Shown one piece after another: positions 1 to 8,151 of a DNA stretch of 30,839 bases. The stretch is from Dehalococcoidia bacterium UBA1141 (GTDB lineage: Bacteria > Chloroflexota > Dehalococcoidia > Lucifugimonadales > UBA3495), in NCBI GenBank assembly GCA_002311385.1, contig DCAE01000103.1, positions 22,720 to 53,558 of the forward strand. Reading direction: 5' to 3'. The notes below the pieces were generated by a model, which made no database searches, was not told where the DNA came from, and saw only the letters and a list, made by a program, of their open reading frames with translations. Positions within the stretch are counted from its first letter, which is position 1, and every line of letters starts with the position of its first letter. Made by a program: the position numbers and the translations under genes.

Positions 1-70
1 AACTCCTCACTGGGTAACTCGTCATTTGGCGAAGGAGCGAAAAACGAAAAAGCTCGAGACTAGGAAAAAA

Positions 71-142
71 CCAACCGCATTATGGTCAGTCTTTGCTCAT
101 TTCTCCTATTTGCCTCGGTGCTATTATGGTTCATGCGGTTGG
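71..142. repeat. Inverted repeat in the pyrF upstream region
   Basis: The 10-mer CCAACCGCAT (71-80) is perfectly inverted as ATGCGGTTGG (133-142), separated by 52 nt. Each arm sits next to an ATTATGGT-like sequence. It lies about 90 nt before the pyrF start. It could be a leader stem-loop or an operator pair. It does not match the PyrR binding-loop consensus and no T-tract follows it, so I do not call it an attenuator. The rest of 1-229 shows no gene. Confidence 0.4.
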
Positions 143-229
143 CGCTCCTGTCAGGCGCATTTCTCCCCTTATCGTTAAACAAGGCACCCAGTTTCAAAAT
201 CTGGATGCCTACAAAGCAGGATTGATAAT

Positions 230-1066
230 ATGGTCCAGTTCTCTCGACGTTTAGAAGAAGCCAGTTTGGCCACCCAAAGCTTGGTGTGCGTGGGTCTTGA
301 CCCCGACCCGAACCGCATGCCGGTGCCCGATGTTTTCGAGTTCAACAAGGCTATCGTAGACGCCACTAAGGACTTGGTTTGCGCCTATAAGCCTAATGCC
401 GCGTTTTATGAGGCTTTGGGCCTGCCTGGCTTGGAGGCCATGGCTCGCACCGTGGCCTACATCCACGAAAATGCGCCTCACGCCGTGGTGATTGGCGACG
501 TGAAAAGAGGGGACATTGGCCCTTCCGGTCAGTCATACGCCAAGGCATCATTCGGAGTTTGGGGCTTTGATGCGGTCACTGTTAACGCATGGGGTGGTCT
601 CGATACCGTCGAGCCATTTATCGCAGACCCGGAACTTGGCATCTTTGTCTGGTGCCGCGGCTCTAATCCCGGTTCAGCCGATCTCCAAGATTTGACGGTA
701 GAAACACCTCAAGGCCGGATGCCACTGTACCAGCGACTGGCTAGTTCCTGCCGGGAGTGGAACACGGCAGGGAATGTCGGGTTGGTTGTCGGTGCCACCT
801 ACCCGGAGCAACTGGAGGCTGTTCGCAATATCTGTCCGGACATGCCCATATTGATCCCTGGAGTGGGGGCTCAAGGCGGCGATTTGGAAGCGGCGGTGCG
901 CTCAGGCACCGACCACCGGGGGCGGCTGGCGGTGATTAGCTCCTCGAGAGGAATCATTTACGCCTCCAGCGGCCCTGATTTTGCCCACCGAGCCCGTTCT
1001 GAAGCCGAGACTTTGCGCACAAAGATAAACGAGATTCTGGCGAACGAAGGCTTGGGATGGCCCTAG
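230..1066 (+). CDS. pyrF: Orotidine 5'-phosphate decarboxylase, type 2
   Basis: This cytosolic enzyme decarboxylates OMP to UMP, the last step of de novo pyrimidine synthesis. The active-site signature is visible: GDVKRGDIGPSG, with the D90-K92-D95 triad. The GDIGPSGQSYA context and the 278-aa length fit the longer type 2 (mycobacterial-like) subfamily rather than the roughly 230-aa type 1. KPNAAFYEALG near residue 54 and the C-terminal SSSRGIIYAS phosphate-binding segment also fit. The ATG at 230 follows an AGGA about 8 nt upstream. The next gene starts inside its last codons. It is separated from the other pyr genes by a LysR/ferredoxin/OCD block on mixed strands, so it is not in the pyrR operon, and I see no PyrR binding loop before it. 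Confidence 0.96.
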   Translation: MVQFSRRLEEASLATQSLVCVGLDPDPNRMPVPDVFEFNKAIVDATKDLVCAYKPNAAFYEALGLPGLEAMARTVAYIHENAPHAVVIGDVKRGDIGPSGQSYAKASFGVWGFDAVTVNAWGGLDTVEPFIADPELGIFVWCRGSNPGSADLQDLTVETPQGRMPLYQRLASSCREWNTAGNVGLVVGATYPEQLEAVRNICPDMPILIPGVGAQGGDLEAAVRSGTDHRGRLAVISSSRGIIYASSGPDFAHRARSEAETLRTKINEILANEGLGWP

Positions 1067-1278
1067 ATATCAGGATTGGCGACGTTCTGCGGATGAAGAA
1101 AGCCCATCCCTGTGGTGGGCATCTGTGGGAAGTGGCGCGTTTGGGCGCGGACATCGGCATCACTTGCCAAACTTGCCAGCATCGCCTTCTGCTGGCCAGG
1201 TCATATCTGGAGCGGCGGGTTCGCGAGGTGCTGCCTCGCCCAGTAACCGGCACGGAGAATTCCGAAATATGCCAGTAG
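1057..1278 (+). CDS. DUF951 family small zinc-ribbon-like protein
   Basis: This 73-aa protein matches the DUF951 pattern: an N-terminal DIRIGDVLRMKKAHPCGG, then W-E-V-x-R-x-G-A-D-I, a CxxC (CQTC) and an L-x-R-x-x-x-E-R-R-V helix. The Cys of HPCGG and the CxxC pair are likely metal ligands, which is inference from the pattern. The family occurs mainly in Firmicutes and Chloroflexota and has no firmly established function that I know of; a nucleic-acid-binding role is often suggested by the fold. Its ATG lies within pyrF, so the reading frames overlap by 10 nt. That implies co-transcription and probably coupled translation. Confidence 0.85.
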   Translation: MALDIRIGDVLRMKKAHPCGGHLWEVARLGADIGITCQTCQHRLLLARSYLERRVREVLPRPVTGTENSEICQ

Positions 1279-1363
1279 TCTTGTGCCGAAGCTCTGGCTG
1301 ATATCCGACGAAATATTGACCTGTTACCACCGTGTGTTGCCAGAGAGGCAATCCAGCAGTCTC

Positions 1364-2323
1364 TTATGGGTCTCCCGTCGCCGCCGATGCCAGTTTATCT
1401 GCTTTTTCGCCAGGTCCGGGCCAAGCCCAAGGCTCGGGGTGGAATCGCCGAAGGTCTTCTTCCATGGTGTCTATGAAGTTCCTGACGGCACGGCCCAAGA
1501 ATTTACCCTTCAGCGTGCACAGTCCTATTTCAGACATCGGGAAGATGTGGTCCAACCGCACCACGCCGAACCGATTATGGTCGTCCGGGTGCAAGGTGAA
1601 GTCGTTACTCACTGCCACACCCATGCCTATTTCCACATATCTTTTGATGGATTCGCTGTCATCCATGGCCAGGGTTACGTCGAATCGGACACCTTCTGCC
1701 CTTAATGCTTGATCCACCCTCATTCTGGTCAAGGCGCCCGGCCCCGGTAGAATCATCGGGTATTCCGCGATGTCCTTTAATTCCACTCGAGTTTTACCCA
1801 CTAACGGGTGACCCGGAGGCGTAAGTAATACTACGTTGTAAGAGAATAGCTGTTCAAAATTGAGCGACACTTCATCAGCGGGCGGCGGGCCGCACAACGC
1901 CAAATCTACTTCTCCCGACATGACTAGCTGTATCAATGGTGTATAGGAACGGGCGAGTAGCCGAAGCCGGACATCGGGATACTCGGCGTTGAATTTCTGG
2001 ATGCTCTTGGGCAAGTGGTGTAAAACCAGGTCTGGATAGGCTCCGACGACAAAAGATCCTCGTCTTTCGGAGTAGTCCATCTGGGTCTTTAGGGTATCCA
2101 CCGCTTCCACCACCGGGGTTACCAATTCCAACAGCGTCACACCCTCGGATGTTAGCTGGATGGGTCGCTTGATTCGGTCAAAGAGTGTGACTCCGAACTC
2201 GTCTTCCAGCTTCCTCAGGTGGGTAGTAACGGTAGGCTGGCCCAACTCCAGATTCCGCGCTGCTTTGGAAACACTTCGTAGCCGGGCCACATGGTAGAAG
2301 CTAACCAGTTCACGAAGTTCCAT
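1364..2323 (-). CDS. LysR-type transcriptional regulator
   Basis: This 319-aa protein has the LysR winged helix-turn-helix at about residues 3-62 (FYHVARLRSVSKAARNLELG, then QPTVTTHLRKLE and LFDR). A periplasmic-binding-protein-like effector domain follows from about 90 to 295 (VVGAYPDLVLHHLPKSI and later a GMGVAV motif). The layout resembles the CysB/Cbl-like branch, but the effector cannot be read from sequence. The ATG at 2323 has a G-rich stretch about 10 nt upstream. It is divergent from the ferredoxin gene, and LysR regulators commonly control both themselves and the divergent gene, so the ferredoxin is the first candidate target. The C-terminal 20 residues are Pro/Gly/Ala-rich and look disordered. 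Confidence 0.93.
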   Translation of the reverse strand: MELRELVSFYHVARLRSVSKAARNLELGQPTVTTHLRKLEDEFGVTLFDRIKRPIQLTSEGVTLLELVTPVVEAVDTLKTQMDYSERRGSFVVGAYPDLVLHHLPKSIQKFNAEYPDVRLRLLARSYTPLIQLVMSGEVDLALCGPPPADEVSLNFEQLFSYNVVLLTPPGHPLVGKTRVELKDIAEYPMILPGPGALTRMRVDQALRAEGVRFDVTLAMDDSESIKRYVEIGMGVAVSNDFTLHPDDHNRFGVVRLDHIFPMSEIGLCTLKGKFLGRAVRNFIDTMEEDLRRFHPEPWAWPGPGEKADKLASAATGDP

Positions 2324-2355
2324 ACGGTCTGCCCCCCAGGCTTATCTCTCTGTTT

Positions 2356-2410
2356 GATATAATATATCACACACTATAACTTGACAAAATAGCACGGTAA
2401 AAACAGAATT
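2356..2410. promoter_or_regulatory. Divergent lysR/ferredoxin promoters with palindrome
   Basis: On the minus strand TTGTCA (2387-2382) is spaced exactly 17 nt from TATTAT (2364-2359), a good sigma70-type promoter for the LysR gene. On the plus strand TTGACA (2381-2386) precedes a weaker CAGAAT (2405-2410) by 18 nt, facing the ferredoxin. The two -35 boxes overlap because TTGACAA reads almost the same on both strands. The LysR -10 sits within the palindrome GATATA-A-TATATC (2356-2368), a plausible autoregulatory LysR site. The promoter matches are direct observations; the binding assignment is inference. Confidence 0.6.
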
Positions 2411-2491
2411 GGGATGCGGGTAAATCAACCGGTGGTCCGCCTCAAGCCTGATTTACAGACTATTATTCCAACAACGTGCCTACGGGAGCGT

Positions 2492-2743
2492 ATGCCTTTT
2501 ATCATCACCGAACCGTGCCTCGAAGTAAAAGACGCCACCTGCGTAACTGTGTGTCCGGTTGACTGCATACAGACCACCGATGATGACAAAATGTTTTTCA
2601 TAGACCCGGTGACGTGCATAGATTGTGCCTACTGCGAGTCGGTATGCCCGGTCAATGCTATATTCGACGAATTCACGGTTCCCGCAAAATGGCGAGAATA
2701 CATCCGCAAGAACCGTGAATTCTTTGCCAACAGCAAGCGTTAG
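2492..2743 (+). CDS. fdxA: Ferredoxin, 7Fe/8Fe type (FdxA-like)
   Basis: This 83-aa soluble electron carrier has two cluster motifs. The first is C9-x7-C17-x3-C21-P with C25; the second is C43-x2-C46-x2-C49-x3-C53-P. The x7 spacing in the first motif is typical of the [3Fe-4S] site of FdxA-type seven-iron ferredoxins, with [4Fe-4S] in the second. The C-terminal tail containing PAKW also fits this family. The reading frame opens at 2414, but ferredoxins of this family begin MxxVIxEPC, so I choose the ATG at 2492, which has GGGAG a few nt upstream. It is divergent from the LysR gene. The redox partner is not evident locally. Confidence 0.93.
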   Translation: MPFIITEPCLEVKDATCVTVCPVDCIQTTDDDKMFFIDPVTCIDCAYCESVCPVNAIFDEFTVPAKWREYIRKNREFFANSKR

Positions 2744-3017
2744 CGGCTAATACTTCTCTCTTACGACCCTGTTTGCTTATATTCTGTCCGGGACACTGAA
2801 TCTACTCCAGATCTATTCCCCCTTCTCACGCCATATGATTGTTCCCCCGTCGCAGTCCGCTGACCTAGTTTGCTGATTCGTGGCGTGCTGGCCTAACGGG
2901 TGCGCCACTGCTACGAGTAATGTCCCTAACGAAGGGGAAATTGCCAGTGGGCAGACCGCAGGATAAACTATCCCCCGGCCCCAAAAGCAGAAATTGTGCC
3001 TGGAGGTATGGCGAATC

Positions 3018-3971
3018 GTGGCTCTATTTTTGAGAGATGAAGAAGTTCGACAATGCGTTTCAATGGATGAGATGCTTGAAGCCATCGAGTCTATGCAACG
3101 CCATTACGGCAACGGTGAAGCTTACAATCTGGCCCGGCGGAATATAATCGCCGGTACCGGCATGCTCTCCGTAATGGGAGGAGGCCTGTTTTATCAAGGC
3201 CTTTTGGGGGTAAAAACCTACACGGTTGTCAAAGGCGTTTACTCTTTTCAAGTAAGCCTCTATGACGCCGAAACCGGCAAGTTGCTTTGTTACACCCAAG
3301 CCAACAGACTGGGTCAGTTGAGGACCGGCGCAACATCCGGCGTGGCCGTGAGGCATCTGGCCAAATCCGACGCCACCACCATCGGCATCATCGGCACTGG
3401 CGGTCAGGCTTCCACCCAGCTTGAGGCTGTATCCAAGGTCCGAAACATCAAAAAAGTGCTAGCTTACAGTCGCAATGCGGAAAGGCGGGAAGCCTTCGCC
3501 CGCGCTGCCAGCGATACTCTGGGCATTGAAGTTGTGGCAGCGCACAGCAACCGTGAAGCGGTGGAAGGCAGCGATATCATTCTGTGCATCGCCGCCACCA
3601 CTACCTCTGTGGTGGAGGGCGAATGGCTGTCCGCTGGCAATACCGTGATTGGCGCCGGACCCACCAGTTGGCGATTTCAGGAGGTGGACGATGCCACCTT
3701 CTCTAAGGCCGACAAGATATTCGTAGATTCTGCGGAACAAGCGACTGTTGAGGCCGGCGATATGGCCAGCGCAGTAGACCGGGGACTGCTTCAGTGGAGC
3801 CAACTGCTGGAATTGCGCCACGCCGTCGCCGGGAAGGTCAAGGGCCGGGACAACGACCAGCAGATTGTCTACGCTAAACTGATGGGTACCGGGGTTGCGG
3901 ACGTTGCGGCTGCGGCTCTTGCCTACAAGAACGCTTCCGCGGCGGGTTTGGGGACGGAGATGGAGTGGTAG
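3018..3971 (+). CDS. Ornithine cyclodeaminase / mu-crystallin family protein
   Basis: This NAD(P)-dependent Rossmann protein belongs to the OCD/mu-crystallin family, which includes ornithine cyclodeaminase, alanine dehydrogenase and ketimine or pyrroline-carboxylate reductases. Visible features are the N-terminal ALFLRDEEVRQCVSMDEML, the substrate-region LGQLRTGATSGVA, the dinucleotide-binding IGIIGTGGQAST, and a GPTSW segment in place of the common GAxxP. The frame opens at 2994, but the family start (x-LFLxxEDV) points to the GTG at 3018, with GGAGG 11 nt upstream, giving 317 aa. Substrate specificity cannot be assigned. It ends 10 nt before the convergent carB stop. The 270-nt gap upstream (2744-3017) shows nothing I can name. 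Confidence 0.88.
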   Translation: MALFLRDEEVRQCVSMDEMLEAIESMQRHYGNGEAYNLARRNIIAGTGMLSVMGGGLFYQGLLGVKTYTVVKGVYSFQVSLYDAETGKLLCYTQANRLGQLRTGATSGVAVRHLAKSDATTIGIIGTGGQASTQLEAVSKVRNIKKVLAYSRNAERREAFARAASDTLGIEVVAAHSNREAVEGSDIILCIAATTTSVVEGEWLSAGNTVIGAGPTSWRFQEVDDATFSKADKIFVDSAEQATVEAGDMASAVDRGLLQWSQLLELRHAVAGKVKGRDNDQQIVYAKLMGTGVADVAAAALAYKNASAAGLGTEMEW

Positions 3972-3981
3972 TCAGCGGGGC

Positions 3982-6900
3982 TTAGCTACCGGCCAGGTAC
4001 TCGTCGATGCACTGTACGCTGTAGTTGCTGTGGTCCATCAGCAGGTTTTGCACAGCGGCGCGGGCTGTATCCAGTGAGGTGAAGCATGGAACCTGGCGCT
4101 CGGCCGCCGCCCGGCGTATCAGATAGCCGTCGCGTAATACCGAACTCACTTCCGAAACAGTGTTAATCACGGCTGCGACGCTTCCGTCTTCTATCACATC
4201 CACCACGTTGGGATGGCCTTCATCCATCTTCTTGGTGGTCATGGTGACCGCAACACCCATGGCGGAAATCATGGAGGCGGTGCCCTCAGTGGCATAAAGC
4301 TGGCAGCCAGCTTGGTCCAATTCCCGCACCAGCGGCGCCACCTCGGCTTTGTGCTGGTCGGCAATGCTCAGCAGGACTCCCATGCCTCTTTCCAGGCTGA
4401 GGCCAGCGGCCATCAGCGCTTTGGTCAAAGCGTTCGGGAAATCGTGATCAATGCCCATCACTTCACCGGTGGACTTCATTTCCGGTCCCAAGTGCCAGTC
4501 AACGCCCACCAGCTTCACCATGGAAAACACCGGTGCCTTGATTGCCACCAGGTCCTGAGTCGGCCACAGCCCTCCCTCGTAGCCCTGCTGCTCCAGGGTT
4601 TGGCCCAACATTACCCGGGTGGCGATACCGACAACGGGAACACCGGTTACCTTCGATATGAAGGGAATCGTCCTGCTGCCCCTAGGGTTTACCTCTATGA
4701 CGTACACCGTGGTTGCTTGACGTCCATCATCGCTCAGGAAAGGACTCCGGTACGGCGCGCCACCCTGAATCACGAACTGGACGTTCATCAGCCCCTTTAC
4801 TTCCAAGGCCAATCCGATGCGGGTGGTGTAGTCAACGATGGTGGCAACTTCTTCGTCGCTCAGGTTGAGGCCGGGATACGTGGCCATGGAATCGCCGCTG
4901 TGCACGCCCGCTCTTTCGATGTGCTCCATAATGCCGGGAATCAGCACTCGTTGGCCGTCGCAGATTGCATCAACCTCGCACTCTTTGCCTTCCATGTAAT
5001 GGTCAATTAGAACGGGTTTGTCCGGGGCAATCTCCGATGCTACGGTCAAATAGCGTATCAACTCCGTTGCGTTTTGGACAATTTCCATGGCCCGCCCTCC
5101 CAGCACATAGCTGGGGCGAACCACAGCCGGGTAACCGATGTTTTGGGCAACCGTTAAGGCCTCTTGGACCGAGCTAACCGTTGCGCCGGGAGGTTGAGGG
5201 ATACCCAAAGGGACCATGAATTCTTCAAACTTTTTCCGGTCCGACGCTATGTCGATGGCTTCGGGGCTGGAACCCAAGATGGGAAGACCAGCACGACCAA
5301 GAGACTGGGATAGGTCGATAGCCGTTTGGCCGCCAAATTGCACCACCACGGCAGGTGGCTGGTCGTCCACGGTCTCGTTGTCCAGAATGTCCCTCAAAGC
5401 TTCCTCGTCCAACGGCTCGAAGTAGAGACGGTCGCTGGCGTCGAAATCAGTGGAAACCGTTTCCGGATTGGAATTGACCATGATGCTGGAATAGCCCTCT
5501 TGGGAAAGAGCCCAAGCCGCATGGACGCTACAGTAGTCGAATTCGATTCCTTGGCCGATGCGTATCGGTCCGCTGCCAATGACCACGGCTTTCTTGCCGG
5601 GCAAGGGCGGCGCTTCGTTCTCTTGGTCATAGGTGCTGTAGTAATAAGGCGTTACTGCCTCGAATTCGGCAGCACAAGTATCCACCATCTTATACACGGG
5701 GCGAATGTCCCATTGGTGACGCTGGGTGCGTACCTGCTCGGGCAACATATCCGCCAGTGTGCCCACCTGCTCGTCGGAGAAGCCCATCCGCTTAGCCCGG
5801 CGCAGCAAGTCGGGAGTTAGCGCCTCGGAAAGCAACCGCCGCTCCATGGCCACTATGCGGGCCAGAGCGCTGATGAACCAAGGGTCGACCTTGGTGGCCT
5901 TGACCAAGGTATCGGGACTAACATCCCGACGCAGGGCCGCCATTAGCGCCCACACCCTAAGGTCGTTGGGACCGATGGGCAGATTGTCCAAGGAGAAATT
6001 CTCTTGTGAACTCCAAGACCGCTCTTCCCACAACAAGCTGTGGCCGCCCAACTCCAATGACCGGGTTGCCTTTTGCAATGCGGCCTCAAAAGAACGGTCA
6101 ATCACCATCACCTCTCCCGTTGCTTTCATCTGGGTGGTGGTGCGCCGGTCACCGTGGGGGAACTTGTCGAAGGGCCACCTCGGGAACTTGACCACACAGT
6201 AATCGAGGGCCGGTTCAAAGGCCGATTGGGTCATACCGGTAACCGCATTGGGAATCTCATCCAGACGTTTTCCCACGGCGATTTTAGCGGCGACCCTGGC
6301 TATTGGGTATCCCGTCGCTTTGCTGGCCAAGGCAGAACTGCGGCTGACCCTCGGATTTACTTCAATCACGTAGTAAGGGGATTGGTGCTCTACTGAACTT
6401 GCACCGGAACTCGCCCCGGAATCTTCAATTGATTCTCTGACCATTGTGTGGGGCTGAAGAGCGAACTGGACGTTGCACCCTCCCTCGATGCCCAACCCAC
6501 GGATAATCCTCAGACTGGCCGAGCGCAACATCTGATACTCTTTGTCGGTCAAGGTCTGGCTGGGAGCCACGACTATGCTATCCCCAGTATGCACGCCCAT
6601 GGGGTCAAGATTTTCCATGTTGCAAACGGTGATGCAGTTATCGGCGCCGTCCCTCATCACCTCGTACTCGATTTCTTTCCAACCCACCAGGGAGCGTTCC
6701 AACAGGACTTGAGAGATGGGGCTTCGGGCCAACCCACTGGCCACGATGGTCTCGAATTCATCCCAAGTCTCGGCGATGCCTCCCCCGGTACCGCCCAGGG
6801 TGTAAGCCGGTCTAATCACCAGAGGCAGACCAAACACTCGGCCTTGCACTCGGGCCTCTTCTATGGTCGACACGGAGACATTGTTGGGTTCGGGTTCGCC

Positions 6901-7311
6901 CAATTCCTGCAAGAATTGGCTGAAGAAGGCCCGGTCTTCGGACTTGCGGATTGTTTCCAGGGGAGTGCCAAGCATGCGGACATTGTATTTATCCAAAATG
7001 CCAGCATCGGCCAATGCAACCGCCAGGTTTAGGCCTGTCTGACCGCCCAACGTAGGCAAGATGCCGTCGGGACGCTCTCTTTGGATGACGCGCTCCAAGA
7101 CTTCAACCGTGAGAGGTTCAATATAGACCCGGTCGGCAATCCCCTGATCGGTCATGATCGTCGCCGGGTTGGAATTGACGAGAACGGTGATTACTCCTTC
7201 TTCGCGAAGGGCTTTGCAGGCTTGGGTTCCGGCATAGTCGAATTCGGCAGCTTGACCAATGACAATAGGTCCGGACCCGATTACTAGCACTTTATCCGGC
7301 CTATCTGACAA
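3982..7311 (-). CDS. carB: Carbamoyl-phosphate synthase large subunit
   Basis: This subunit makes carbamoyl phosphate from bicarbonate, two ATP and ammonia channelled from CarA. Both homologous ATP-grasp halves are visible. Half one begins KVLVIGSGPIVIGQAAEFDY and carries YYVIEVNPRVSRSSALASK; half two begins AVVIGSGPIRIGQGIEFDY and carries VYVIEVNPRGSRTIPF. An MGS-like allosteric domain follows (LYATEGTA region). At 1109 aa it is longer than the roughly 1070 usual. The excess is two insertions at the equivalent place in each half, around residues 285-312 and 845-869. The start codon is TTG at 7311, supported by GAGGAG 7 nt upstream and by the first beta strand beginning at residue 8. It is the last pyr gene in this direction and is convergent with the OCD gene. 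Confidence 0.97.
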   Translation of the reverse strand: MSDRPDKVLVIGSGPIVIGQAAEFDYAGTQACKALREEGVITVLVNSNPATIMTDQGIADRVYIEPLTVEVLERVIQRERPDGILPTLGGQTGLNLAVALADAGILDKYNVRMLGTPLETIRKSEDRAFFSQFLQELGEPEPNNVSVSTIEEARVQGRVFGLPLVIRPAYTLGGTGGGIAETWDEFETIVASGLARSPISQVLLERSLVGWKEIEYEVMRDGADNCITVCNMENLDPMGVHTGDSIVVAPSQTLTDKEYQMLRSASLRIIRGLGIEGGCNVQFALQPHTMVRESIEDSGASSGASSVEHQSPYYVIEVNPRVSRSSALASKATGYPIARVAAKIAVGKRLDEIPNAVTGMTQSAFEPALDYCVVKFPRWPFDKFPHGDRRTTTQMKATGEVMVIDRSFEAALQKATRSLELGGHSLLWEERSWSSQENFSLDNLPIGPNDLRVWALMAALRRDVSPDTLVKATKVDPWFISALARIVAMERRLLSEALTPDLLRRAKRMGFSDEQVGTLADMLPEQVRTQRHQWDIRPVYKMVDTCAAEFEAVTPYYYSTYDQENEAPPLPGKKAVVIGSGPIRIGQGIEFDYCSVHAAWALSQEGYSSIMVNSNPETVSTDFDASDRLYFEPLDEEALRDILDNETVDDQPPAVVVQFGGQTAIDLSQSLGRAGLPILGSSPEAIDIASDRKKFEEFMVPLGIPQPPGATVSSVQEALTVAQNIGYPAVVRPSYVLGGRAMEIVQNATELIRYLTVASEIAPDKPVLIDHYMEGKECEVDAICDGQRVLIPGIMEHIERAGVHSGDSMATYPGLNLSDEEVATIVDYTTRIGLALEVKGLMNVQFVIQGGAPYRSPFLSDDGRQATTVYVIEVNPRGSRTIPFISKVTGVPVVGIATRVMLGQTLEQQGYEGGLWPTQDLVAIKAPVFSMVKLVGVDWHLGPEMKSTGEVMGIDHDFPNALTKALMAAGLSLERGMGVLLSIADQHKAEVAPLVRELDQAGCQLYATEGTASMISAMGVAVTMTTKKMDEGHPNVVDVIEDGSVAAVINTVSEVSSVLRDGYLIRRAAAERQVPCFTSLDTARAAVQNLLMDHSNYSVQCIDEYLAGS

Positions 7312-7368
7312 CGCTCAACTCCTCTGCGGTTACTAAGATTATGTCTACTATACAGCCCGAAACGCAGC

Positions 7369-7400
7369 CTGAAACCGGCCTTTAATCAGACCGGTTTCAG
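7369..7400. other. Perfect 10-bp stem-loop upstream of carB
   Basis: CTGAAACCGG (7369-7378) is perfectly inverted as CCGGTTTCAG (7391-7400) with a 12-nt loop. It lies between the stop of the 149-aa gene (7459) and the carB start (7311). There is no T-run on the minus strand, so it is not a standard intrinsic terminator. It could be an mRNA processing or stability structure, or an operator. Confidence 0.4.
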
Positions 7401-7458
7401 TTATATTAGCCAGTCACACTGGGGGCCAGATGCCCGGATTGCCTCTCGTCGCTTTTGG

Positions 7459-7908
7459 CTATCCGGTCGGTAGTGCCCCGGGAAGGTTAATCAGCTTATG
7501 CCGTTGAAGCATATTCAACGTCTGCGAGATAAAAGACCCGAAGATACGTCCGTCAGGGTCGTTCTGATTCACCGAGCGGACTTCCTGTTCGGAATGAGAT
7601 TCTTGATCGAACCGGGGAGCGTCAAACCGGGGAGGAATCTTGAAATTGACAAATTTATCGTCCAGCTTCTCCAACTCGATTTTGCCCACGGGAAATAACG
7701 TGCTGTCCCCGCCTGCAAGGTTCGCTGATTTAATCATCAGTTCCCAGCGCTTCCCCAGGGTTCCTTTTCCGGACGTCACGCTGAAGCTATAACCATTGCT
7801 CGAGAAATAAGGGACCTCACAGTCCAAGATAGAAATAATTGCTGTGAGATCCGATGGGACCTCCACCTCCACACCCTCCTCCAACATGCTCATGATGAAG
7901 GAAGACAT
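7459..7908 (-). CDS. Hypothetical protein inside the pyr cluster
   Basis: I do not recognise this 149-aa protein. It has no signal peptide, membrane segment or Cys pair. The N-terminal half is mixed and beta-like (VEVEVPSDLTAIISILDCEV), the middle is Lys/Asp-rich, residues about 95-120 are polar and probably disordered (SHSEQEVRSVNQND), and the C-terminus could form a helix (FGSFISQTLNMLQRHKLINL). I judge it real because GGAGG lies 8 nt before the ATG at 7908, the frame is long and unbroken, and its composition is normal. It sits between carA (243 nt away) and carB (147 nt away) on the same strand, so co-transcription is plausible. A role in pyrimidine synthesis is only guilt by position. Confidence 0.7.
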   Translation of the reverse strand: MSSFIMSMLEEGVEVEVPSDLTAIISILDCEVPYFSSNGYSFSVTSGKGTLGKRWELMIKSANLAGGDSTLFPVGKIELEKLDDKFVNFKIPPRFDAPRFDQESHSEQEVRSVNQNDPDGRIFGSFISQTLNMLQRHKLINLPGALPTG

Positions 7909-8151
7909 TCATTTACCTCCGAAAATATTAGACTATTGCTGCTGGGGCAAACTCCAAATTAGATTGAATCGTTGGGTCGGTCAGATTTGACCCGACCGTC
8001 CTGAGACTGCGTCCTCTGCGCCTGCGCTCAGAGAATTTGACCTCAGCCAGCATATCAAGGCCGGAGGATGCGCATCCATCGCTACAATAACCAAAACCTT
8101 CCATTTATTGCGCTACTGTCCACCTCTTGTCATAACCTTCCGTTTTCCGGC

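Noticed and set aside
1336..1354. TTGCC-AGAGA-GGCAA hairpin between the convergent DUF951 and lysR genes
   Set aside because: A 5-bp stem without a T-run on either strand is too weak to call.
4213..5010. 265-codon plus-strand open frame opposite carB
   Set aside because: It is a shadow of a confidently identified gene, with no recognisable domain.
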